DNA of 5,075 bases from Microcaldota archaeon. Lineage in GTDB: Archaea; Micrarchaeota; Micrarchaeia; Micrarchaeales; CABMGC01. The stretch lies in NCBI GenBank assembly GCA_021804305.1, contig JAJZKF010000044.1:1-5075 (forward strand), read 5' to 3'. Below the pieces are notes generated by a model. It was not told where the DNA came from, did not search any database, and saw only the letters and a program-made list of their open reading frames with translations. The position numbers and the translations under genes are program-made. Of the stretch, positions 1 to 5,075 are shown piece by piece; within the stretch, counting starts at the first letter, position 1; every line of letters begins with the position of its first letter.

Positions 1-553
1 GTTTATTGATTCTGCAGGTCTGGATTTTATGAGCCATTGCCCCGTCCGCCCTTTTTTTAGTATTATCCACATCCAAGTCGAGCTCATTCTCCAGATTCGA
101 ATTTATTATGTCAAAAATATAGATTCCACCCTGATTCAGGTTATCCCTTACATTCCGCATCGCTTTTTCAAAACCGGCTTTCGTGAGATGGCCAACGGCA
201 TTGTACATGGTTATCACCGCATCGAATTTTCCGACCTTTATGGTGCGCATGTCACCGTTCAAGAATGTTATCTCCATCGTCTCCCTCTTCGCCTTGATCC
301 TTGCGCATCTTATCTGACCTTTGCTTATGTCGGCTCCTACTACATTATATCCATGCTTAGCCAGCCAAAAGACCTGGCCGCCAGTACCGCAGGCAAGATC
401 CAGCACTGTCTTCGCATTGTGTTTTTTGAGAAACCGTTCTACTGAAGGATTTGCTATTTTATGCCAGTCGCTCTCCTCCGGTCTATCATATTTGGCATTT
501 CTATCATACATCGGAGTCCGGTCCGTTATCATTGCCATAGCATCACAGTTCAT
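1..553 (-). CDS. Class I SAM-dependent methyltransferase (C-terminus cut by window edge)
   Basis: Cytosolic enzyme expected to transfer a methyl group from S-adenosylmethionine; the acceptor cannot be told. About 184 residues are visible, with no stop before base 1, so the C-terminus is missing. Numbered from the ATG at 553, the Rossmann fold shows the glycine-rich motif I LDLACGTGG (51-59), the acidic ribose-binding end of strand 2 in VVGADIS (71-77, Asp75), a GDM motif (100-102), and motif IV with FDAVITMYNAVGHL (110-123). The last is typical of small methyltransferases of the Methyltransf_11/25 type. A GGIYIFDIIN strand follows (142-151). The start is uncertain: in-frame ATGs lie at 553, 538 and 532. 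None has a good Shine-Dalgarno; a weak GTGAT sits before 538, and a TATA-like element overlapping 552-557 could give a leaderless start near 532. The longest form is reported. The gene is divergent from the zinc-finger gene. The fold is secure; the substrate is unknown. Confidence 0.86.
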   Translation of the reverse strand, partial: MNCDAMAMITDRTPMYDRNAKYDRPEESDWHKIANPSVERFLKKHNAKTVLDLACGTGGQVFWLAKHGYNVVGADISKGQIRCARIKAKRETMEITFLNGDMRTIKVGKFDAVITMYNAVGHLTKAGFEKAMRNVRDNLNQGGIYIFDIINSNLENELDLDVDNTKKRADGAMAHKIQTCRINK

Positions 554-572
554 ATAAGCTGACAAAGCCTTA

Positions 573-644
573 ATCCTTTACAGCAGTCTCTGTTAAAACC
601 GAAATGCCTTGGAGATAGGACTAGGGGTAGCCAAATTAAAGGAT
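573..644. repeat. 8-base inverted repeat in the divergent promoter region
   Basis: ATCCTTTA at 573-580 and its exact reverse complement TAAAGGAT at 637-644 flank a centre near 608, in the gap between the methyltransferase and zinc-finger genes. The right arm lies just upstream of the TATA-like box at 649-656, where the archaeal B-recognition element sits. The arms could be shared operator half-sites, or simply purine-rich promoter sequence facing each way. An 8-base match in about 120 bases could arise by chance, so this is only suggestive. Confidence 0.3.
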
Positions 645-648
645 AATA

Positions 649-656
649 TTATAAAT
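649..656 (+). promoter_or_regulatory. Archaeal TATA box for a leaderless transcript
   Basis: TTATAAAT is centred 24-25 bases before the ATG at 677 and preceded by purine-rich AAAGGATAA, a plausible TFB-recognition element. No Shine-Dalgarno-like sequence lies between the box and the ATG. In archaea the TATA box sits about 26 bases before the transcript start, so transcription should begin at or very near the start codon. This supports the start of the zinc-finger gene. Confidence 0.6.
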
Positions 657-676
657 CTAATCTGGCTGTTTAAACT

Positions 677-910
677 ATGCCAGATTCACATCCCATAGGA
701 GGGTCACACCATTCCGGGATTCACGAGCATGAACATCCAGGCCATAGTTTCACGGGCAGCATCTGCGCGATATGCAGTCGCGAGGCTAAGCATACGTGCC
801 CGCTCTGCCAGAGCACAGTCTGCACTATCCACTTCAAGAGCAGGGAGAATTGCTGCGCCATGTGTGCCGCTAGGAAGGCAAGGGAGGACATGCGGAACAG
901 GGAGATATAG
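677..910 (+). CDS. Small Cys/His zinc-finger protein with His-rich N-terminus (HIT/B-box-like spacing)
   Basis: A 77-residue protein of unknown function. Residues 5-23 contain seven histidines (5, 11, 12, 16, 18, 20, 23), a likely flexible metal-binding tail. Residues 30-63 carry a compact zinc-ligand array: C30-x2-C33-x7-C41-x2-C44-x4-C49-x2-H52-x6-C59/C60-x2-C63. That gives about eight ligands, enough for two zinc ions in a cross-brace. The first six spacings resemble HIT-type and B-box zinc fingers, including a CPLC knuckle, but the final pair is Cys-Cys rather than the usual ending with His, so the family is not assigned. The C-terminus (66-77) is a charged basic/acidic helix. There is no signal peptide or membrane segment. 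The ATG fits a leaderless promoter. The gene ends five bases before the hydrolase start, implying one transcript. Possible roles are a protein- or nucleic-acid-binding adaptor or metal handling; neither is shown. Confidence 0.8.
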   Translation: MPDSHPIGGSHHSGIHEHEHPGHSFTGSICAICSREAKHTCPLCQSTVCTIHFKSRENCCAMCAARKAREDMRNREI

Positions 911-915
911 GCGAT

Positions 916-1497
916 ATGATGGCAGAATCGATAAACATAGACAAAAAGAAGACCGCTCTTGTGATAATAGACCTCCAGAAAGGGATAGCAGCAAGGGATA
1001 CCTTCCCTCATGACTCAAAGACCGTGATCGCAAATTCCGCTCGGCTCGCAGAGGCGTTCAGGAGGAATGGCATGCCCGTATTCCTGGTGCATGTAGTGTC
1101 ATCGGAAGCTGATAGGCTTAACCCTGTGGCCGATGATCAACCCCTAAGCGGGGGTCGGATACCTTCCGGAGACTGGTCTGAATTCATCCCGGAATTGAAG
1201 AAAGCGGAGACTGACATAATAATAACGAAGAAGCAGTGGGGCGCCTTCTACGGTACAGAGCTCGAGCTACAGCTCCGGAGGAGGAAGATAGACACCCTGG
1301 TACTGTGCGGCATCGCTACGAACTACGGCGTGGAGAGCACCGCGAGGTTCGCGTTCGAGTACGGATTCCAACAGATATTCGCCGAGGATGCGATGTCTTC
1401 GATGACGAAGGAGATGCACGAAGCTTCCGTAAATTATTCGTTGAAAAGGATGGGCAGGGTGCGCAAGACTGATGAGATACTCGCCGGCCTCTCCTGA
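916..1497 (+). CDS. Isochorismatase-like hydrolase (cysteine hydrolase superfamily)
   Basis: A 193-residue cytosolic enzyme of the isochorismatase-like fold, full length for the family. VIIDLQKG (16-23) supplies the acid Asp19. ITKKQWGAFYGTEL (103-116) supplies the Lys (Lys105 or Lys106) and the usual AF-x-GT-x-L signature. CGIATNYGVESTAR (131-144) is the loop that normally holds the cis-peptide and, in nicotinamidases and N-carbamoylsarcosine amidases, the nucleophilic Cys; here that position is Gly138. Gly at this site also occurs in true isochorismatases and, as I recall, in a group of unassigned family members, so the protein need not be dead, but a nicotinamidase assignment is unlikely. 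FAEDAMSS (155-162) matches the conserved late motif. Two ATGs (916 and 919) are possible; GGAGAT at 901-906 lies about ten bases before the first. It follows the zinc-finger gene by five bases, so co-transcription is likely. Substrate unknown. Confidence 0.88.
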   Translation: MMAESINIDKKKTALVIIDLQKGIAARDTFPHDSKTVIANSARLAEAFRRNGMPVFLVHVVSSEADRLNPVADDQPLSGGRIPSGDWSEFIPELKKAETDIIITKKQWGAFYGTELELQLRRRKIDTLVLCGIATNYGVESTARFAFEYGFQQIFAEDAMSSMTKEMHEASVNYSLKRMGRVRKTDEILAGLS

Positions 1498-1514
1498 TGC
1501 GGTATCACCATCGC

Positions 1515-1522
1515 ATATAAAG
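1515..1522 (+). promoter_or_regulatory. TATA-like box upstream of the DMT transporter
   Basis: ATATAAAG lies 18 bases after the hydrolase stop. A start about 25 bases downstream would fall near 1543, giving a leader of roughly 26 bases before the ATG at 1569. This suggests the transporter has its own promoter and is not simply read through from the hydrolase. No good T-run terminator separates them; CTTTTCT at 1523-1528 is short. Confidence 0.45.
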
Positions 1523-1559
1523 CTTTTCTGCTAGAAAAGGATGCAGCGTCAACGAATGC

Positions 1560-1563
1560 GGTG
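1560..1563 (+). promoter_or_regulatory. Shine-Dalgarno GGTG supporting the transporter start
   Basis: GGTG matches the archaeal anti-Shine-Dalgarno complement (GGAGGTGAT) and ends five bases before the ATG at 1569. The frame is closed upstream by a stop at 1518-1520 and has no other ATG in between. Two other ATGs nearby (1541 and 1556) are in a different frame. The site therefore decides the start. Confidence 0.5.
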
Positions 1564-1568
1564 CACAC

Positions 1569-2474
1569 ATGCGCGGCCGACAAGGGGCATCGAAATATCT
1601 AGGTTACTCCATAGCGATAGCCACGTCATTGGCATATGCGATCTGGTACATAGGCTCAAACTCCGTGATGTCGATGTCCAGCGGCACATACGCTCCGATA
1701 CTGCCGCTTCTTGTCATTGAGGTAATCTCATCAGCTCTCGTATTCATGCTCGCCAAGGGCAGGATACAGCTCCAAATGTCACAGCTGGCATATCCGGTCA
1801 TATCAGGTGCGCTGTTTGCGATTGGGAATTACCTGTTCTACATAGTGCTCAGCGGAAGCGGGGTGGCTCCTGCCAGCGCATTCGCCTCTGCGGAAATAAT
1901 AGTATTTACTGCGATACTCTCTCTTTCATCAAGGTTCAAGCACACTATGGGGATATACTATGCCGGTTCAGTTTTCATAGCTGGCGGTATGATCCTAGAA
2001 TCACTTACCCTTAACGGCCAATCGATTACATTGGATCCATACCTGCTCGGCCTTGGGGCGGTCATAGCGCTCGTGTACGGGATAGCAACTTACTTTTACT
2101 ACCTATCGACCAGGAAGATAAACGACACGCTCAGCGTCATGTTCCCTATCCAGTTTACAGAGGTGATACTGTTCGGCATAGCCTTCATAGTCCTGCTCCC
2201 GTCCATACCTATACCGCAGATAAATGCATTCTATGTGTCGCTGATAGTGGTCGTAGGGGTAATGCTTATGGCATCGTTCTACCTTGAGACGCTCGTGCTG
2301 AAACTGCTGCTTCCTTTCGGCAGGGGGGCAGTTGCAACTGGATACATCTTGTCGGACCTTCAGCTGCTTCCTGTAATAGCATTCGTATTGATTACCCAGC
2401 CTGGTATGCTCGGATACTACCTCCCTGGCCTAATCTTCATAACGTTCGGAATGATGCTTCTGGACTGGAAGTGA
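1569..2474 (+). CDS. DMT-superfamily (EamA-like) membrane transporter
   Basis: A 301-residue, highly hydrophobic protein of the size and shape of drug/metabolite transporters, which export or import small metabolites across the cytoplasmic membrane. Ten membrane helices can be read, roughly at residues 11-31, 43-62, 73-94, 100-120, 127-145, 157-179, 189-210, 220-240, 253-276 and 280-299. This is consistent with the two five-helix halves of the family. The fourth segment (GVAPASAFASAEIIVFTAIL, 98-117) carries the small-residue helix typical of EamA domains, and short charged loops (FKHT near 123-126, TRKIND 181-186) mark the cytoplasmic or inter-repeat turns. The N-terminus is short and basic (MRGRQGASK), as expected for an inside-facing end. 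The substrate cannot be predicted; a sugar-porter (GRP) relative is an alternative. It converges on the next gene with only six bases between stops. Confidence 0.83.
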   Translation: MRGRQGASKYLGYSIAIATSLAYAIWYIGSNSVMSMSSGTYAPILPLLVIEVISSALVFMLAKGRIQLQMSQLAYPVISGALFAIGNYLFYIVLSGSGVAPASAFASAEIIVFTAILSLSSRFKHTMGIYYAGSVFIAGGMILESLTLNGQSITLDPYLLGLGAVIALVYGIATYFYYLSTRKINDTLSVMFPIQFTEVILFGIAFIVLLPSIPIPQINAFYVSLIVVVGVMLMASFYLETLVLKLLLPFGRGAVATGYILSDLQLLPVIAFVLITQPGMLGYYLPGLIFITFGMMLLDWK

Positions 2475-2480
2475 ACGCAC

Positions 2481-3644
2481 TTACTCTTTCGGACTTTCAA
2501 GGATGTCCGGGGCATTTCTCCTAAGCAGGTACCTATCATCTCCGCACTCGAGCGTGAGTACAACCATGGCGATATCCCTGATCGCATCAGCCTTGTTGCC
2601 GCTCATCCCAACGACCTTCGAGCCTATTAACATGACGGCCTCCTGGCCTCCGGGCTTGCGCGATATCGACAACACCGCATCGATGAAGTATGCCTGTATC
2701 TCAGGGTCTCTTACGGAATTAAGTACCCTGCAAACCGAGCCCTTGGCTAGGTCCGCCTCCTCCTGACTGAGGTAATCGAATGCCTTTATGGCGGAAAGCT
2801 GCCTTTCAGCGTTTCTCCTTTCCACCATCGAGCCGTTTTTAAACACCGAGTCCAGAGCTACCAAGGTCCTCTGCAGGCCCCCGTTTATCAAGTCGGATCT
2901 TCCCCCTCCTAACTCTATACGCGGTTTCTCCAATTTGTACTTGCTGCCTGCAAGGAGAGCCAATGTTCCATCGAAAAGCTCCCTCGTGCCGTGCGCCTTC
3001 CTCGAGTGCTCTATCATGCCGATCGCCATAGCTGGCGTAGAGCTTAACATGAGCCTTATGTACTGCGGGGCAAGAGGCTCCTTCACATACTTGGCATATC
3101 CTGCAATGTACTCCATAAACTCCAGTTCAGACTCTTCGGTCCCGTCGCACCTTGCAGAACGGCCTACAATCTTGTTCCTCACATCAGAAATGATATCTAC
3201 GCCTAGGTCCGGATTGCCGGATAACGACGACATGCAATCTATATATGTGCTTGTTGCGTTTATGCTAATCTTTTGATTGGAGTCCAGGGCCACGGCACCG
3301 CTTACGACCTGCGGAGAACACATGCTTTCTACGTACCTCTCGAACTCCTTGGGGTTTGAAGACCCATCCCTGCTCCACTTATAGATTATCTTCTCTGCAA
3401 AGATCTCACGGACCCTCTCGAGTTTCTTGAGATCCTCTCCTCTGCGTACAAGCGTAGCATCCACACGCTTTATTGCTTCGTTAGCAGGGGTGGTTTTTTC
3501 TGTGCCTGATATATCTTCAAAAACTATCCTGCCACGGTTCGGGGCTCCTTCCTCATGGTGCGTCTCATGTATGCGACCCACACCTAACAATGGTGCTCCA
3601 TCCTGGCCTAAGCCGGCATTAAGCAGGTTTATCCCTGGCATCAT
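2481..3644 (-). CDS. Hypothetical soluble protein, alpha-helical repeat-like (HEAT/ARM-like)
   Basis: I do not recognise this 387-residue protein. The first 55 or so residues are rich in Gly, Pro and polar residues and look disordered. Residues 56-90 form a charged helix, possibly a short coiled coil (NEAIKRVDATL through KKLERVREIF). From about 95 on, amphipathic helices of 15-25 residues alternate with short turns, e.g. 174-188, 192-214, 257-270, 277-292, 294-312, 315-328, 333-347 and 350-366, which resembles a HEAT/ARM-type solenoid. Cysteines (109, 137, 166, 305, 367) are scattered and do not form a metal site. There is no signal peptide, membrane helix or catalytic motif. The start is at ATG 3644, with a second ATG at 3641; AGGATGAG just before it is a modest ribosome site. 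Codon use matches the neighbours. It is divergent from mre11 and converges on the transporter. A scaffold role is only a guess from the fold. Confidence 0.72.
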   Translation of the reverse strand: MMPGINLLNAGLGQDGAPLLGVGRIHETHHEEGAPNRGRIVFEDISGTEKTTPANEAIKRVDATLVRRGEDLKKLERVREIFAEKIIYKWSRDGSSNPKEFERYVESMCSPQVVSGAVALDSNQKISINATSTYIDCMSSLSGNPDLGVDIISDVRNKIVGRSARCDGTEESELEFMEYIAGYAKYVKEPLAPQYIRLMLSSTPAMAIGMIEHSRKAHGTRELFDGTLALLAGSKYKLEKPRIELGGGRSDLINGGLQRTLVALDSVFKNGSMVERRNAERQLSAIKAFDYLSQEEADLAKGSVCRVLNSVRDPEIQAYFIDAVLSISRKPGGQEAVMLIGSKVVGMSGNKADAIRDIAMVVLTLECGDDRYLLRRNAPDILESPKE

Positions 3645-3674
3645 CTCATCCTATGTATAATTTCTCTACGTGGT

Positions 3675-3720
3675 TACCTTTCGATTCCTATTATTAAACG
3701 GTTTTGATACCTTTCGGTTC
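3675..3720. repeat. 13-base direct repeat in the divergent intergenic region
   Basis: TACCTTTCGATTC (3675-3687) and TACCTTTCGGTTC (3708-3720) match at 12 of 13 positions and start 33 bases apart, about three DNA turns, so both copies would lie on the same face of the helix. They bracket the TATA-like element of the minus-strand gene. This layout is typical of tandem binding sites for a transcription factor, although no protein can be named. Confidence 0.5.
3687..3698 (-). promoter_or_regulatory. TATA-like element for the helical-repeat gene
   Basis: On the minus strand TTTAATAATAGG is centred near 3693. A start about 25 bases downstream would be near 3668, leaving a leader of about 24 bases before the ATG at 3644. 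It lies between the two direct-repeat copies, so a factor bound there would overlap the promoter. A second minus-strand candidate (TAATAAATATC at 3789-3799) would give a leader of over 100 bases and is less likely. Confidence 0.35.
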
Positions 3721-3750
3721 TGCCTGTCATGAAACCAGGGCCACGAAAGG
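3710..3750. repeat. Inverted CCTTTCG/CGAAAGG pair next to the direct repeat
   Basis: CCTTTCG at 3710-3716 (within the second direct-repeat copy) has an exact inverted copy CGAAAGG at 3744-3750. Between them CCTG and CAGG can add a short inner stem. It could be a third, oppositely oriented binding site for the same factor, or a weak hairpin. Confidence 0.35.
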
Positions 3751-3827
3751 CGGTCAAGGCATATCAGTGTCTGTAAGGATAGCTTCAGATATTTATTAGT
3801 TGTCTTGGCTATCGTCACTTGCGCAAC

Positions 3828-3850
3828 TCGGGAGGTTTGCAACCCCCCGG
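3828..3850. other. GC-rich hairpin of unknown role between divergent genes
   Basis: Bases 3828-3837 pair with 3841-3850 around a three-base loop. Read on the plus strand the stem has one A-C mismatch (3833/3845) and a terminal T-G pair. Read on the minus strand the internal mismatch becomes a G-U wobble, giving nine continuous pairs at 3829-3837/3841-3849, so an RNA copied in the minus direction would fold better. No T-run follows in either direction, so it is not a simple terminator. An 8-base palindrome TTGCGCAA (3819-3826) lies just to its left. It could be an operator, an element in a long leader, or part of a small RNA. It does not complete a tRNA cloverleaf. Confidence 0.4.
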
Positions 3851-3874
3851 AAACCTATTAAAAGCCTAGCCGCA

Positions 3875-3882
3875 TTATATAG
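3875..3882 (+). promoter_or_regulatory. TATA box for mre11
   Basis: TTATATAG is centred near 3878. A transcript start about 25 bases downstream falls near 3904, giving a leader of around 29 bases before the ATG at 3933, enough to carry the strong ribosome site found there. Confidence 0.5.
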
Positions 3883-3923
3883 TAGCCACAATACTGTTTG
3901 CTTCTTTAGCAGCTGATAAGAAA

Positions 3924-3932
3924 GGGAGGGAG
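3924..3932 (+). promoter_or_regulatory. Strong Shine-Dalgarno for mre11
   Basis: GGGAGGGAG abuts the ATG at 3933, with the GGAGG core at 3925-3929 three bases before the start. It is the best ribosome-binding match in the window and fixes the mre11 start. The spacing is shorter than usual. Confidence 0.6.
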
Positions 3933-5075
3933 ATGAAACTTGCTATACTTTCCGACATGCATATCGGATATGAGCGCTTTGCAGAGGATGCATATAATCA
4001 GGCGGAAGCGGCGGTGAAAGCCGCTATGTCTGTCGCAGATATGCTGCTCATACCTGGAGACGTGTTCGATAAACGGGCACCGAAGCCCGATGTGATAGCC
4101 CAGGGGATAAACATATTCATGGAGGCATCAAGGCACAAATGGCCGGCGAAGGTGGTGGAGTTCAACGCGGAGGACGGGACGAAGCCGCATACCGAAGTCC
4201 CTATAATCGCGATACCTGGGACGCATGAAAGAACGGCAGAAGGGAGAGAGAACGTCTTGAGCCTGCTTGCACTCGCCGGGCTGATAGTGGATGCGAGCGA
4301 GGCTACAGTCATAGTCGCCAAACACGATCGGCCTGAGGATAAGGTCGCAGTCTTCGGCCTGGGCGGCGTATCAGAGGACCGCGTAAAGGAATGCTTGGAG
4401 CGGTTGAAACCCAAGCCCGTAAGCGGCGCATTCAACGTATTCATGTTCCATCAGTCCACATACGAGTTGCTCCCATTCGATGACGAGCTGATACGCTATG
4501 TAGACCTTCCAAAAGGCTTCGACCTGTATGTCGATGGGCACATACACAACAAGGTGGAAGCCACGGTCCATGGCAAGCCGTTCCTAATTCCCGGAAGCAC
4601 AGTATTGACGCAGCTCAAGGATGGCGAGCAGGAGAAGAAAGGTTTCTTCCTATTCGACACGGAAGACTCCTCATACGAGTTCATACATATAGACTCGCGC
4701 ACATTCGTCTGCAAGGAGATGAAGTTCGATAGCGCAAAGCCAGGCGAGGTGCTTAAGCTGTGCGACGATGAGATAGGCTCGATAATCGCCTCAGCTGGGA
4801 ATGGTCATAAGCCTATAATAAGGATCAAGCTCGTCGGCTCCTTGGGAGAGGGGGTCACAAGCGCAGACGTCCCGATAAGGGTCCTAACCGGCAAATATTC
4901 CAGCTTAGCGTACCTTGAGATAGACTCCTCTAGGCTCGTAAGCCCTGATGTGGTAAAAGGTATGGAGGAGGTGAGAGAGGGCAGATTAGGGGATGTTCCT
5001 GTAAAGGAGCTAGGAATGAGGATGTTCGCATCAAGGTTAAGGGAGAACAAGTTCGAGATCGGCGTTGATGGGACA
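3933..5075 (+). CDS. mre11: Mre11/SbcD-type DNA repair exonuclease (C-terminus cut by window edge)
   Basis: Metal-dependent nuclease subunit that processes DNA double-strand ends, normally with the Rad50 ATPase. The frame is open for 381 residues to the window edge; archaeal Mre11 is usually about 380-430 residues, so most of the protein is present. The calcineurin-like phosphodiesterase motifs appear in order: SDMHIG (7-12; Asp8, His10), GDVFDKR (42-48; Asp43), PGTHER (95-100; His98), FMFHQS (170-175; His173) and DGHIHN (201-206; His203, His205). Motif III reads GTH where the canonical form is GNH, so the metal-ligand Asn is Thr97; the catalytic His follows it. About 16 polar residues (74-89) precede this motif. 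After residue 210 comes the region expected for the capping domain and the start of the Rad50-binding tail. Start fixed by the strong ribosome site. It is divergent from the helical-repeat gene; rad50 would be expected downstream, outside the window. Confidence 0.9.
   Translation, partial: MKLAILSDMHIGYERFAEDAYNQAEAAVKAAMSVADMLLIPGDVFDKRAPKPDVIAQGINIFMEASRHKWPAKVVEFNAEDGTKPHTEVPIIAIPGTHERTAEGRENVLSLLALAGLIVDASEATVIVAKHDRPEDKVAVFGLGGVSEDRVKECLERLKPKPVSGAFNVFMFHQSTYELLPFDDELIRYVDLPKGFDLYVDGHIHNKVEATVHGKPFLIPGSTVLTQLKDGEQEKKGFFLFDTEDSSYEFIHIDSRTFVCKEMKFDSAKPGEVLKLCDDEIGSIIASAGNGHKPIIRIKLVGSLGEGVTSADVPIRVLTGKYSSLAYLEIDSSRLVSPDVVKGMEEVREGRLGDVPVKELGMRMFASRLRENKFEIGVDGT

Noticed and set aside
29..557. 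Plus-strand open frames at 29-445 and 321-557
   Set aside because: They are antisense to the methyltransferase, whose motifs are clear in the opposite direction, and their translations show no recognisable features.
704..1033. Open frames opposite and overlapping the zinc-finger gene and hydrolase start (704-1033 and 721-1011 minus, 729-1013 plus)
   Set aside because: They overlap two genes with strong family motifs and good spacing, and their sequences are Arg/Ala- or Ser/Leu-rich frame shadows without a promoter or ribosome site.
1523..1528. CTTTTCT as a terminator after the hydrolase gene
   Set aside because: Four T residues are too short for a convincing archaeal T-run terminator, and it overlaps the next promoter region.
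1541..1568. Alternative transporter starts at ATG 1541 or 1556
   Set aside because: Both are in a different frame from the transporter; the in-frame ATG is at 1569 with GGTG before it.
2503..3660. Plus-strand open frames at 2503-2766, 2788-3276 and 3427-3660
   Set aside because: They lie opposite the 387-residue minus-strand gene. The single long frame with typical archaeal codon use on the minus strand is the better explanation, although that gene has no known family to confirm it.
3819..3860. Possible tRNA T-arm in the hairpin, read on the minus strand
   Set aside because: A T-arm-like stem-loop can be drawn, but the loop lacks the conserved TTC-R-A pattern, and no acceptor, D or anticodon arms fit around it.
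3998..5050. Several minus-strand open frames inside mre11
   Set aside because: The plus-strand frame carries all five nuclease motifs; the antisense frames are Ser/Thr/Pro-rich shadows.
1..5075. CRISPR array, insertion sequence, prophage or toxin-antitoxin pair
   Set aside because: No regularly spaced repeats, transposase motifs, terminal inverted repeats, phage genes or toxin motifs are visible. The only spaced repeats are two 13-base copies upstream of mre11.

Overview
The window looks archaeal. The evidence is an Mre11-type nuclease, TATA-box-like elements about 25 bases upstream of expected transcript starts, one gene that appears to be leaderless, heavy use of ATA (Ile) and AGG/AGA (Arg) codons, and a base composition near half G+C. 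A lineage cannot be fixed from sequence alone. A small-genome or acidophile-type archaeon (Micrarchaeota/DPANN or Thermoplasmata-like) is a guess from style, not a result.

Layout. On the left edge is a minus-strand class I SAM-dependent methyltransferase, cut off at its C-terminus (1-553). It is divergent from a plus-strand pair. The pair starts with a 77-residue Cys/His-rich zinc-finger protein with a histidine-rich N-terminal tail (677-910). Five bases later comes an isochorismatase-like (cysteine-hydrolase superfamily) enzyme that carries Gly where the catalytic Cys would be (916-1497). A separate promoter-like element precedes a ten-helix DMT/EamA-type transporter (1569-2474). The transporter converges, with only six bases between stop codons, on a minus-strand 387-residue protein of unknown function that looks like an alpha-helical repeat fold (2481-3644). 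That gene is divergent from a plus-strand Mre11/SbcD-type DNA-repair nuclease, which runs off the right edge (3933-5075).

The 288-base gap between the unknown protein and mre11 is the most structured non-coding stretch. It contains a 13-base direct repeat spaced by 33 bases, a third inverted copy of the repeat core, an 8-base palindrome, a GC-rich hairpin, and TATA-like elements pointing both ways. The 123-base gap between the methyltransferase and the zinc-finger gene holds a strong leaderless-type promoter and an 8-base inverted repeat.

How the genes work together. Only the zinc-finger/hydrolase pair is likely to be one transcript. The rest are individually promoted housekeeping-type genes (methylation, hydrolase, transport, DNA-end processing). 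No phage, plasmid, insertion sequence, CRISPR array, tRNA or rRNA was recognised. I do not see a clearly new multi-gene system. The best leads are the divergent pair of an unknown helical protein with a variant Mre11, the regulatory-looking DNA between them, and the zinc-finger/hydrolase operon.
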